Assembly: GCA_022824945.1 (NCBI GenBank)
Contig: JAJDYX010000012.1
Location: 1 to 64,000 of the forward strand
Reading direction: 5' to 3'
DNA: 64,000 nucleotides
DNA from: Candidatus Latescibacterota bacterium
GTDB taxonomy: Bacteria > Latescibacterota > UBA2968
Made by a program: the position numbers and the translations under genes
The notes under the pieces: model-generated
What the model saw: only the letters and a program-made list of their open reading frames with translations
Database searches by the model: none
Told to the model about the DNA's origin: nothing
Shown here: positions 1 to 6,475 of the stretch, one piece after another
Numbering within the stretch: position 1 is the stretch's first letter
Layout of the letters: each line of letters begins with the position of its first letter

Positions 1-144
1 CTGACGTTTCCATTGGGAGAGACTCACCGGATGCACATCGTAAGCACGAGCGATCTCTGCATCCTCTTTGTCCGAGGTCAATGCCTCTAACACGATCTGG
101 AACTTGAGTTTAGCGGAGTAGGACTTCTTGGTTTTCTTACCCAT
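1..144 (-). CDS. IS3-family transposase OrfA, N-terminal part (runs off window)
   Basis: Read on the minus strand, the first 48 codons begin MGKKTKKSYSAKLKFQIVLE and continue with a helix-turn-helix segment (EIARAYDVHPVSLSQWK) of the HTH_Tnp_1/IS3 OrfA type. This protein binds the terminal repeats of its element. The start is supported by AGGAGG six bases upstream. The gene runs off the left edge, so the catalytic OrfB is not visible. Family assignment is from motif recognition; the IS subgroup cannot be told. Confidence 0.8.
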   Translation of the reverse strand, partial: MGKKTKKSYSAKLKFQIVLEALTSDKEDAEIARAYDVHPVSLSQWKRQ

Positions 145-233
145 GGTATCTCCTCCTGTTGGTGAGAAAATACCACGCTGATACTCAATGTCAATTAGCC
201 TTTATACTGGGTCAACTTTTGGGGCGCACCTCA
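1..233 (-). mobile_element. IS3-like insertion sequence, one end only
   Basis: About 90 bp upstream of the OrfA start the sequence ends in TGAGGTGCGCCCCAAAAGTT (minus strand, from position 233 down). It has the TG start and GCCCC-AAAGTT character of IS3-family terminal inverted repeats. The other end lies outside the window, so the target duplication and intactness cannot be judged. The boundary at 233 is inferred from the TG terminus. Confidence 0.65.
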
Positions 234-247
234 TTACCTTTGTGTTG

Positions 248-922
248 ATGTTCTGTATTGGATTAGGTAGTCGTTGGCCCTCTTTAAAAGACCCAGAGTC
301 CTTAAAAAACTACGCCTTTTCTTACGTGAAGTTATCACTAAAAGACAACAAGTACGTTTTTACATTTGGTTCAAAAGATAAAATACTCTACTGGTACGAT
401 ATAGATAAAAACGTCTTACACGAGAAGCCAAATCCATCTATTAACGACACGTTTTTAGAATCAGATCTAATGGACCAGCTTTTAAAACCAGGTCCGATCC
501 ATGCAGCATCATTACTGGTTGCCCAAGAAATTCTCGGTACGCTGAAAGCCAAGGCTTTAAATCCTGCTAAAACGTTCATAGCCAGTGTTCTAGGTGGCAT
601 ATCAGGTTATAGCCTTGGTCGTTGGGTTGCTGTCAGGGTCTTTCTACCCAGCTTTGATTCACCTCAAATTATAGATATAGTCAAGTCTAAAGATACATGG
701 ATTGGCTGGAAGAAATATGTATTAGAAAACATCTTCCGTGAGATAGACGATATGATCAGCGACATTGAAAATGATGGTGAGCAAAAGATATATAATGAGG
801 CTTTGGATCGGGTGTTGATGTCCATGAAAGACGAGCAAGATGATTCTTGGACATCTAATTTAAATTTGATGTTAAGGGTCTATACCATAATGAAATATAA
901 TCAAAGAGATTTTGATTTTTAA
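248..922 (+). CDS. Hypothetical protein, possibly 5'-truncated by the IS element
   Basis: I do not recognise this protein. The open frame begins inside the IS end (an ATG at 188) and continues unbroken, so the first codons before about 233 belong to the element. ATG 248 is the first start outside it, giving about 224 residues with no clear ribosome site. The product is lysine- and acid-rich, with a weakly hydrophobic glycine-containing stretch (FIASVLGGISGYSLG) near its middle and an acidic C-terminal half. The DNA is clearly more AT-rich than the genes from 1341 on, which suggests recent acquisition. It may be an intact small gene or the 3' part of a gene cut by the transposon. Confidence 0.5.
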   Translation: MFCIGLGSRWPSLKDPESLKNYAFSYVKLSLKDNKYVFTFGSKDKILYWYDIDKNVLHEKPNPSINDTFLESDLMDQLLKPGPIHAASLLVAQEILGTLKAKALNPAKTFIASVLGGISGYSLGRWVAVRVFLPSFDSPQIIDIVKSKDTWIGWKKYVLENIFREIDDMISDIENDGEQKIYNEALDRVLMSMKDEQDDSWTSNLNLMLRVYTIMKYNQRDFDF

Positions 923-1074
923 TTTGGAGTTACCCTATTTTGGCGGGGTATTTAAGGCTTGTTGTGTTTCAAGCCTGTGATTGATGTAGCTTTTCATAAG
1001 CCATCGGCGCGTGGTAGGCGATTGACATTTCCAGCATGGTGTTCATCTGAGCACCATTACCATAACTACCTTCC

Positions 1075-1105
1075 AAAATGCCCTGTATTCTTCAGGGCAT
1101 TTTTT
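1075..1105 (+). terminator. Rho-independent terminator
   Basis: A 10-bp perfect stem (AAATGCCCTG pairing with CAGGGCATTT) closes a 7-base loop and is followed by a T run. A matching A run on the other side could let it work in both directions. It separates the IS-associated AT-rich gene from the recombinase operon. Confidence 0.8.
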
Positions 1106-1149
1106 GTGTGATTTCCCTCTGTAATCCCCCTGTTTTATTCCTATCCCAA

Positions 1150-1190
1150 CTGTTTCATTTGAAACACTTACTGTTTCGTTTGAAACAGTT
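1150..1190 (+). promoter_or_regulatory. Pair of parS-like palindromes, probable operator
   Basis: Two near-identical palindromes stand side by side: TGTTTCATTTGAAACA (1151-1166) and ACTGTTTCGTTTGAAACAGT (1170-1189). Their centres are 21 bp apart, two turns of B-DNA, so both would face the same side of the helix, as expected for cooperative binding. The arms match the arms of the ParB site parS (TGTTTCACGTGAAACA), but the central CG is missing. A ParB/Noc relative or a dedicated repressor of the operon at 1341 are both possible. Nothing else is seen between 923 and 1340 apart from the terminator and a weak promoter. Confidence 0.6.
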
Positions 1191-1261
1191 GGCAGCATGT
1201 CCATTTTTCGGCATTTTCTAAAAACACGCTCTCCTGCAAGCAGTTACGGGTTTTTTGCAAT

Positions 1262-1289
1262 TTTTGGCACGGTTTTTGCACTGTATAAA
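1262..1289 (+). promoter_or_regulatory. Possible sigma-70 promoter for the recombinase operon
   Basis: TATAAA preceded by TG (an extended -10, at 1284-1289) lies about 50 bp before the first start codon. A poor -35 match (TTTTGG, 1262-1267) lies 16 bp upstream. The extended -10 is the main support. The palindrome pair lies about 70 bp further upstream. Confidence 0.4.
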
Positions 1290-1340
1290 GGGCACGAGAT
1301 CAAAAATTTGCAGTTTTAACCCATACAGGAGGGCAGTCTC

Positions 1341-1709
1341 ATGATTCACCAGTCACTCACCACCCGTCCAGCAGTACCATCCTCTACAGTCCCACCAAAA
1401 TCCCATCCTGAACCCGACGTCCTCGATGTCTTCGGTTCCAGATACAATGCGGTTCGGGAGCACTTTCAGCGCGTTCTCAGTCTCTCTGCGCCAGCGATGA
1501 TTGTCATTTTCGCGGTCTATGCGACGCTCGTGGATATGGCTCTATCATTCATGCTCGAGGCCATGCCGTTTTACTCGATTGCCGATGATGAGGCCGCGAA
1601 AGCCATCGACCCGAGGGCGATGATTGCCGACAAAGGATTATGGGTAACATTTATCGCGGCGATCTTCCTGGCGCCACTTCTCGAAACCCTGATAAAAAAG
1701 AATGTGTAA
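1341..1709 (+). CDS. Truncated CPBP-like membrane protein leading the recombinase operon
   Basis: This is a 122-residue protein with a proline-rich N-terminal tail and two hydrophobic helices (about residues 50-72 and 99-117). The second ends in FLAPLLETLI, which resembles the first glutamate motif of CPBP/Abi-type intramembrane proteases. The reading frame stops eight residues after that glutamate, where the family would normally carry more than 100 further residues with the remaining metal ligands. A good ribosome site (AGGAGG, nine bases upstream) suggests it is translated. It overlaps the next gene by 8 bp. It is either a decayed CPBP gene whose 3' part was replaced by the recombinase, or a small membrane partner. 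The protease family link rests on one motif. Confidence 0.5.
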   Translation: MIHQSLTTRPAVPSSTVPPKSHPEPDVLDVFGSRYNAVREHFQRVLSLSAPAMIVIFAVYATLVDMALSFMLEAMPFYSIADDEAAKAIDPRAMIADKGLWVTFIAAIFLAPLLETLIKKNV

Positions 1710-3285
1710 ACCTCTCAACCCCAGAGATATGCTTATGACACCACGATCATCCATACAGAAACTCCCAAAAGCTCTCGCGCAAGACGAGCTTGAAGCACTC
1801 AAATCCGTACGTATGAACCCGCGCGATCACGCGCTCATCACCGTCCTCGCGCGGTGTGGGTTGCGCGTATCCGAAGCGTGTTCGCTCATGGTTGACAATA
1901 TCTACTGGTCAACGGACACGCCGAGCCTTCGCTTAACGGGCAAGCGCGGCAAAGAGCGCGTTGTTCCGATGAACCAGGAGGTGCAGGACGTCCTCCGCGC
2001 GTGGCTGGAGTCCCGTCATTTTTCGGATTCTCCTTATGTCTTCTGCAATCTCCGTAACGGGCAGCAACTCAGCCGCAAGACGGTGTGGGCGGCCATGAAG
2101 ACCTACGCGCAGCGCGCGGGGATCCGCCACGTTCATCCGCACATGCTCAGGCACACCTTCGGCACGGACTTGGCAGATCGGGATGTGCCGGTCGAGCGCA
2201 TCAAAGACCTGATGGGGCATTCGTCTATTGATACGGCGTCCATCTACATTTCTGTGAGTGACGAGCAAAAGCGACGTTCTGTTGATCGCATTGACCGCAG
2301 GTCGCGGTTGTCGCGGTGGTGGTCGCGCCTGAAGAATCGCGATTACAGATTTTCCGCGCGGCCGAAAAAGCAGTTGCGTATCGGGATGGGGGAGACTGTG
2401 GGACGCGATGAAGAATTGTGCCAGCTAAAAGACAACTTGAGTAAGGGTATTGATACACTATTGCTCGGCCCGATCGGCGTGGGCAAAAGTTATTTGCTCG
2501 CGTTGCTCAACGCAGAAAACGCGCTCAAAGTGAAGACGTTGACGCCAGCGAAAGAGAGCCTGATAAATATTGCGAAGGAGCTTCACAAAATAGGAAGGCT
2601 TTGCCCGAATGGTCCGGAAAGTGCCAAATCCAATAATCCGTGCCATCCGCGTAATCTGTCTCATCCGCGATCAGATTTTGAAACGTTCAAAAAGCAACAC
2701 ACTCGCACGACCATTCAGAGCTGGACCGATATGGTGCTCAACTCGGTGGAGAAAGACGAGTTCGTTTTAATTGTGGATGATCTGTCGGATATGACCGCCT
2801 CCATCGGGCGACTGATCGACAAACTCAACAGCAAGTTCACTATTATCGCGGCCCTGCCTGAAGTGCGGAAGCCTTATGAGAAGCACTTCTGGAAGTTCGA
2901 CCGTGTAGAAATAGAGCGCTTATCTACCGCGGACTCGAAAAAACTCATCCGCCAGTGTACTGCTGGCGCCAATATAGAAGACTATCGAATGACCGAGACG
3001 AATATTTTGCAACAGAGTGCTGGCAATCCGCGTGCCATCATTGAGATTGTGGAACGGTTTCGGAAAGAACCGGCGGTGACTCGGTCCGTGGTGCGAGATG
3101 TGTTGCACACGGGCGCGCGAAACCAGATCGATCTTACGTTCGCCGTGGTGCTGCTTTTGCTGGCCGTGGTCGCAGCGCGATTCTTCATGCGCGGTATCGG
3201 AAGTATGGAGGGTTATGTGCTGGCTGGCATCGGCAGCGCGCTTCTGGTGGGCATTCGATTCTTTATGTACAGGTTCAAACGATGA
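1702..3285 (+). CDS. Tyrosine recombinase catalytic domain fused to AAA ATPase and C-terminal membrane anchor
   Basis: This 527-residue fusion has three parts. Residues about 20-195 are an XerC/D-type catalytic domain with all expected residues: Arg55 (GLRVSE), Lys81, His147-x-x-Arg150 (HMLRH), His173 (MGHSS) and nucleophile Tyr182. The usual N-terminal core-binding domain is missing. Residues about 230-460 form a P-loop ATPase with Walker A LLGPIGVGKS (254-263) and Walker B FVLIVDD (354-360). Residues 477-496 and 503-522 are two hydrophobic helices. Residues 309-324 are encoded by a 9-bp repeat family. The first ATG (1702) overlaps the previous gene; ATG 1735 is an alternative start. It overlaps the next gene by ATGA. 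The combination implies DNA strand exchange controlled at the membrane by ATP; that role is inferred. Confidence 0.8.
   Translation: MCKPLNPRDMLMTPRSSIQKLPKALAQDELEALKSVRMNPRDHALITVLARCGLRVSEACSLMVDNIYWSTDTPSLRLTGKRGKERVVPMNQEVQDVLRAWLESRHFSDSPYVFCNLRNGQQLSRKTVWAAMKTYAQRAGIRHVHPHMLRHTFGTDLADRDVPVERIKDLMGHSSIDTASIYISVSDEQKRRSVDRIDRRSRLSRWWSRLKNRDYRFSARPKKQLRIGMGETVGRDEELCQLKDNLSKGIDTLLLGPIGVGKSYLLALLNAENALKVKTLTPAKESLINIAKELHKIGRLCPNGPESAKSNNPCHPRNLSHPRSDFETFKKQHTRTTIQSWTDMVLNSVEKDEFVLIVDDLSDMTASIGRLIDKLNSKFTIIAALPEVRKPYEKHFWKFDRVEIERLSTADSKKLIRQCTAGANIEDYRMTETNILQQSAGNPRAIIEIVERFRKEPAVTRSVVRDVLHTGARNQIDLTFAVVLLLLAVVAARFFMRGIGSMEGYVLAGIGSALLVGIRFFMYRFKR
2633..2675 (+). repeat. Degenerate 9-bp tandem repeat inside a coding sequence
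   Basis: Four units resembling TCATCCGCG (one reads CCATCCGCG, the last TCATCCGCG) lie in frame inside the ATPase domain and encode the stretch NPCHPRNLSHPRSDF. The same family occurs between genes at 52991-53034. Because the unit is 9 bp, insertion does not shift the frame. Confidence 0.65.
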
Positions 3286-4475
3286 CTGCACCGACTCACA
3301 TTGCATTTGGGCTGCTCACGGTGGCGAGTTCCTTCTCGCTCTTTTCCATGTCCATTCACCGCAATCTTCCCGCGGTCGCAGGCGCGATCATAGGGAGCCT
3401 GCTTCCGGATGTAGATTCGCCGAGAAGTTATATTGGCCGGGTGATGCCCTTTGCTTCCATTCCGATTGAGCGGCGATGGGGGCATCGCACGATTACGCAT
3501 TCGCTGCTCTGTATGTTCGCTCTATCAGTTGTCACCTTGCCCTTGCTTGCCTATCAAACCGCGTGTTATGCGGCCATACTATTGGGGTATATGAGCCACC
3601 TGATCGCCGATAGTGCGACCAAAAGCGGCGTGCCTTTGTTTTATCCCCATACTGCGGTTTGTGTTTTTCCCGGTAGTGCGAGGTACAGGGTCAAAACCGG
3701 ATCCCTCCTGGGGGAGGGTACTGTATTGGCCGTGGTTGTCATACTGCTCCTATTGTTCATGCCCATATCGAACATGGGCGGTATCTGGCGATCGTTCAGA
3801 TATCTGATGGCGACGCCTTCGGCCGCTTATGCAGATTATCGGAGGGCCAATACAGAAACCTATTTGAATTTTGAAGGACAATGGCGACACACGCGGGAGA
3901 AGGTGTGGGGAAAAGCTCTGATCCTCGATGCCAGGCCCGCCTGGTTCTGGATCTTTTTCGATGGGCGGGTTCTGACGTGTGGAGAACACGGTGCCATTTT
4001 GCCGGATAAGGTGCGCGTGGAGGAGACGGATCGACCCGTGGAAATACAGATGATCCGGTTGAAAGACGAGACCTATCAGGAACTGGTAGAGCGGATCCCG
4101 AAAAATAGTTTTGTGTCTGGACTGCTCGAGGCAGATGCTTCTTTCGAAGTTGAGGAGGAAGATTTTCCGAGCAGTGCTGTCAGTTTCACTACCCGGAAAA
4201 TTGAATTCAATTTTGCCCAAAAAAAGGAGATTTTGCGGTTTCAGCCCGTTTTGAGAGGTCTCTCTGAGCGTGTAAAAGATTTGTTAAGGCAGAAGCAAGA
4301 GGTTTTTGAGAAATTGGAAATCTTAAAAATGGCTTATCCGCCCGTTCACTACCTGAAACTGGAACAAGTTGAGAGAGAACAGGCGGAAAAGGAGAAAGAG
4401 ATCGAGGCTCTGAAACGCAAAAACGTGCGATTCAGGGGTATGTTGCGTATTCGTCTGACAGGAGATCAACTATGA
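3282..4475 (+). CDS. YdjM-like inner-membrane metal-dependent hydrolase with coiled-coil tail
   Basis: The first 190 residues match the YdjM/DUF457 family (PF04307): an N-terminal THIAFGLL, then GSLLPDVDSP, GHRTITHSL and YMSHLIADSATKSGVP, which carry the family's conserved His and Asp residues between hydrophobic helices. YdjM-type proteins are membrane-bound and predicted to be metal-dependent hydrolases of unknown substrate. The roughly 200-residue C-terminal extension is unusual: a mixed region followed by a charged, heptad-like segment (about 310-385) likely to form a coiled coil. Its ATG overlaps the recombinase stop codon and its own stop overlaps the next start, so translation is probably coupled along the operon. 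Confidence 0.75.
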   Translation: MTAPTHIAFGLLTVASSFSLFSMSIHRNLPAVAGAIIGSLLPDVDSPRSYIGRVMPFASIPIERRWGHRTITHSLLCMFALSVVTLPLLAYQTACYAAILLGYMSHLIADSATKSGVPLFYPHTAVCVFPGSARYRVKTGSLLGEGTVLAVVVILLLLFMPISNMGGIWRSFRYLMATPSAAYADYRRANTETYLNFEGQWRHTREKVWGKALILDARPAWFWIFFDGRVLTCGEHGAILPDKVRVEETDRPVEIQMIRLKDETYQELVERIPKNSFVSGLLEADASFEVEEEDFPSSAVSFTTRKIEFNFAQKKEILRFQPVLRGLSERVKDLLRQKQEVFEKLEILKMAYPPVHYLKLEQVEREQAEKEKEIEALKRKNVRFRGMLRIRLTGDQL

Positions 4476-5200
4476 TATACAACGCGATGTTTCTGTGCGG
4501 CCTGTTCCTCATGCTCGTTGCCGCAAGGGCCAGCGCAGAAGAACTGATGTTGCGGGCGCCTTTAGTACCTGCGCGATCGGCGACGGTCTATGCCGGGATG
4601 AACGCGCGGATGCAGCGGGTCAATTTCGAGGTGGGAGACCGGGTGGTCAAAGGGGATACCCTCATGGTATTATCCCGCCGAGATCTGCGCGTGAAGGAAG
4701 CCGCGGCTCGAATTACACTGAAGAAAGCCCAGACCTTGCAAGCGCGATTGGAAATATTGCACAATAAGAAACTGATCAGTGACCAGCAGTTCGAAAATGT
4801 CCGCTTCGATGCCGAGGTCGCACACTACAACTGGGTTGCCGCGCGTATGGAACTGGACAGAACCGCAATCATCGCACCCCAGGACGGGTTGGTGGTTGAG
4901 GTCAATGTAAAGGCAGGTGACTGGATACTGGCCTACTCCGCGGTCGCGCGGATCATCGACCCCATGGATCTTCAGGTGTTTATGTTTGTGTCCGAGGGCA
5001 GGCTGAACGCGATCCATAAGAATATGCCGCTGTCTGCCGTGCTGACCGCTGGCGGAAAGCGCACGTTGCCCGGGCGCATTGTCGGGATCAGTCCTGTTAT
5101 TGATCCGGAAAATGGGACGTGCAAAGTAACAGGTCTTTTTTTGAATGCGGGAAAATACGTCCGCCCCGGTGCCCTGGTCAATGTGACCATCGGAAGGTGA
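4472..5200 (+). CDS. HlyD/RND-type periplasmic adaptor protein
   Basis: This is a 242-residue protein with an N-terminal signal peptide (cleavage near ARASA). It continues with a biotinyl-lipoyl-like beta segment (VNFEVGDRVVKGDTLMVL), a short alpha-helical hairpin (about 80-125), the second lipoyl half (TAIIAPQDGLVVEVNVKAGDWI) and a beta-barrel region ending in VRPGALVNVTI. This is the order of membrane-fusion proteins that link inner-membrane exporters to outer-membrane channels. It is shorter than usual and no transporter gene lies beside it. Its start overlaps the YdjM-like gene by 4 bp, so it is the last member of the recombinase operon. Confidence 0.8.
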   Translation: MIYNAMFLCGLFLMLVAARASAEELMLRAPLVPARSATVYAGMNARMQRVNFEVGDRVVKGDTLMVLSRRDLRVKEAAARITLKKAQTLQARLEILHNKKLISDQQFENVRFDAEVAHYNWVAARMELDRTAIIAPQDGLVVEVNVKAGDWILAYSAVARIIDPMDLQVFMFVSEGRLNAIHKNMPLSAVLTAGGKRTLPGRIVGISPVIDPENGTCKVTGLFLNAGKYVRPGALVNVTIGR

Positions 5201-5282
5201 AAAATATGTTTCTCATATATAAGAAGTTGCCTTATTTTTTATGTGATGAGCATTCACAGGTAATAATGACAGGAGATATATC

Positions 5283-6074
5283 ATGCAGAGAGTAATCAAA
5301 AGTGTTTTCGTTGTAATCTTATTGGGATTTTTCACGGGTACATCCGCTCAAGTTTCACAGGAGAAGACGGCTGCTTTTAAGTCGCCGGAGATGGTGGTGA
5401 TTCCTGCGGGAAGTTTTAAGATGGGGTGCGTGTCGGGGAGAAGTTGTAATAATAGCGAGAGGCCGGTGCATGAGGTGACGATTGCATCGTTCGCGCTGTC
5501 CAAGTACGAGGTGACATTTGAGGAATATGATGTCTTCACGGATGCGACGGGACGCGAACGGACAGATGACAGGGGTTTTGGTCGAGGACGGCGTCCCGTG
5601 ATCAATATCACATGGGATGATGCGGTGGCGTACACAGCGTGGTTATCGGAGCAGACGGGAAAGAACTATCGTTTGCCGAGCGAGGCGGAATGGGAGTATG
5701 CGGCGCGCGCGGGAACGGTGACGAGGTATAGCTGGGGGAATAATCTCGGTCACAACCGCGCCAATTGCAATGGGTGCGGCAGTCAGTGGGATAATGAGAT
5801 GTCAGCACCTGTGGGATCGTTCGAGGCCAATGCCTGGGGACTTCACGATATGCACGGCAACGTGTGGGAATGGACTCAGGATCGTTTTAATAATAGATAT
5901 GTGGGAGCGCCCAATGACGGGTCTGCATGGGAGGTCGGCGACTCTACTGCGCGCGTGGTGCGCGGTGGTGCATGGTACCTGGAAGGATATTTTCTTCGCT
6001 CGCCTGTTCGCGACCAACACAGAACCTTTGCAGGGAGCCTTTATGTGGGGTTTCGGGTGGCGCAGAGTTTGTAA
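5283..6074 (+). CDS. Formylglycine-generating-enzyme-like (SUMF1) secreted protein
   Basis: A signal peptide (residues 1-22, ending TSAQ) is followed by a complete FGE/SUMF1 fold. Landmarks are VVIPAGSFKMG, the segment FALSKYEVTFEEYDVF, RLPSEAEWEYAARAG, DMHGNVWEWTQDRF, RVVRGGAWY and the C-terminal GFRVA. Authentic FGE oxidises a sulfatase cysteine with an active-site cysteine pair near the C-terminus. Here the final third contains no cysteine, so it is probably not a sulfatase activator. It is more likely a binding or structural relative, common in this family. The start has the site AGGAG 8 bases upstream. No sulfatase is nearby. Confidence 0.85.
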   Translation: MQRVIKSVFVVILLGFFTGTSAQVSQEKTAAFKSPEMVVIPAGSFKMGCVSGRSCNNSERPVHEVTIASFALSKYEVTFEEYDVFTDATGRERTDDRGFGRGRRPVINITWDDAVAYTAWLSEQTGKNYRLPSEAEWEYAARAGTVTRYSWGNNLGHNRANCNGCGSQWDNEMSAPVGSFEANAWGLHDMHGNVWEWTQDRFNNRYVGAPNDGSAWEVGDSTARVVRGGAWYLEGYFLRSPVRDQHRTFAGSLYVGFRVAQSL

Positions 6075-6098
6075 CTGCGATTTTTTTATCAAAAAACA

Positions 6099-6133
6099 AA
6101 AAGGGTGTGAACTTTTAGCGTTCACACCCTTTT
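6099..6133 (+). terminator. Strong bidirectional terminator
   Basis: A 14-bp perfect stem (AAAAGGGTGTGAAC with GTTCACACCCTTTT) encloses a 7-base loop. It lies between the converging FGE-like gene and the tRNA and has A and T runs on opposite sides, so it can serve both. Confidence 0.9.
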
Positions 6134-6185
6134 CTTATTGGAACTTGTACGAGAAATTTTCGTCTGTATATGGTTAATAAAAAAA

Positions 6186-6261
<76 letters not shown>

Positions 6262-6394
6262 ATCATATTTCCCGATAAGACGACCAAATTTAACAAAACG
6301 ACTAATTGGTGTCAAGGTTCTTGCGTACGTTTTTTTTCAAACAGAAATGATGTTGCGCTATGTGCAGGATTACAATTATAAACATATAAACTAT

Positions 6395-6424
6395 TTGACA
6401 AATGCAAGGGGCGAGGGTTAATTA
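6395..6424 (+). promoter_or_regulatory. Possible promoter of the OPT/peptidase cassette
   Basis: A perfect -35 box, TTGACA (6395-6400), is followed after 17-18 bp by a weak -10 (TAATTA, 6419-6424). A second candidate -10, TATAAC with preceding TG (6457-6462), sits only 14 bp before the first ATG and would give an almost leaderless mRNA. No Shine-Dalgarno site precedes the ATG at 6476. Confidence 0.4.
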
Positions 6425-6475
6425 TTCCCGCACATTTTTTAAGGGATTTTACCTTGTATAACAAAAATCGCGCCA

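Noticed and set aside
969-1090. Minus-strand frame ending MLEMSIAYHAPMAYEKLHQSQ
   Set aside because: Only about 40 codons, no ribosome site, overlapping the terminator hairpin; no family recognised. Could be a decayed gene end but cannot be supported.
1341-5200. Typical integrative element with att sites
   Set aside because: The tRNA-Phe at 6186 is intact and no repeat of its 3' end is seen elsewhere in the window, so integration into a tRNA is not supported.
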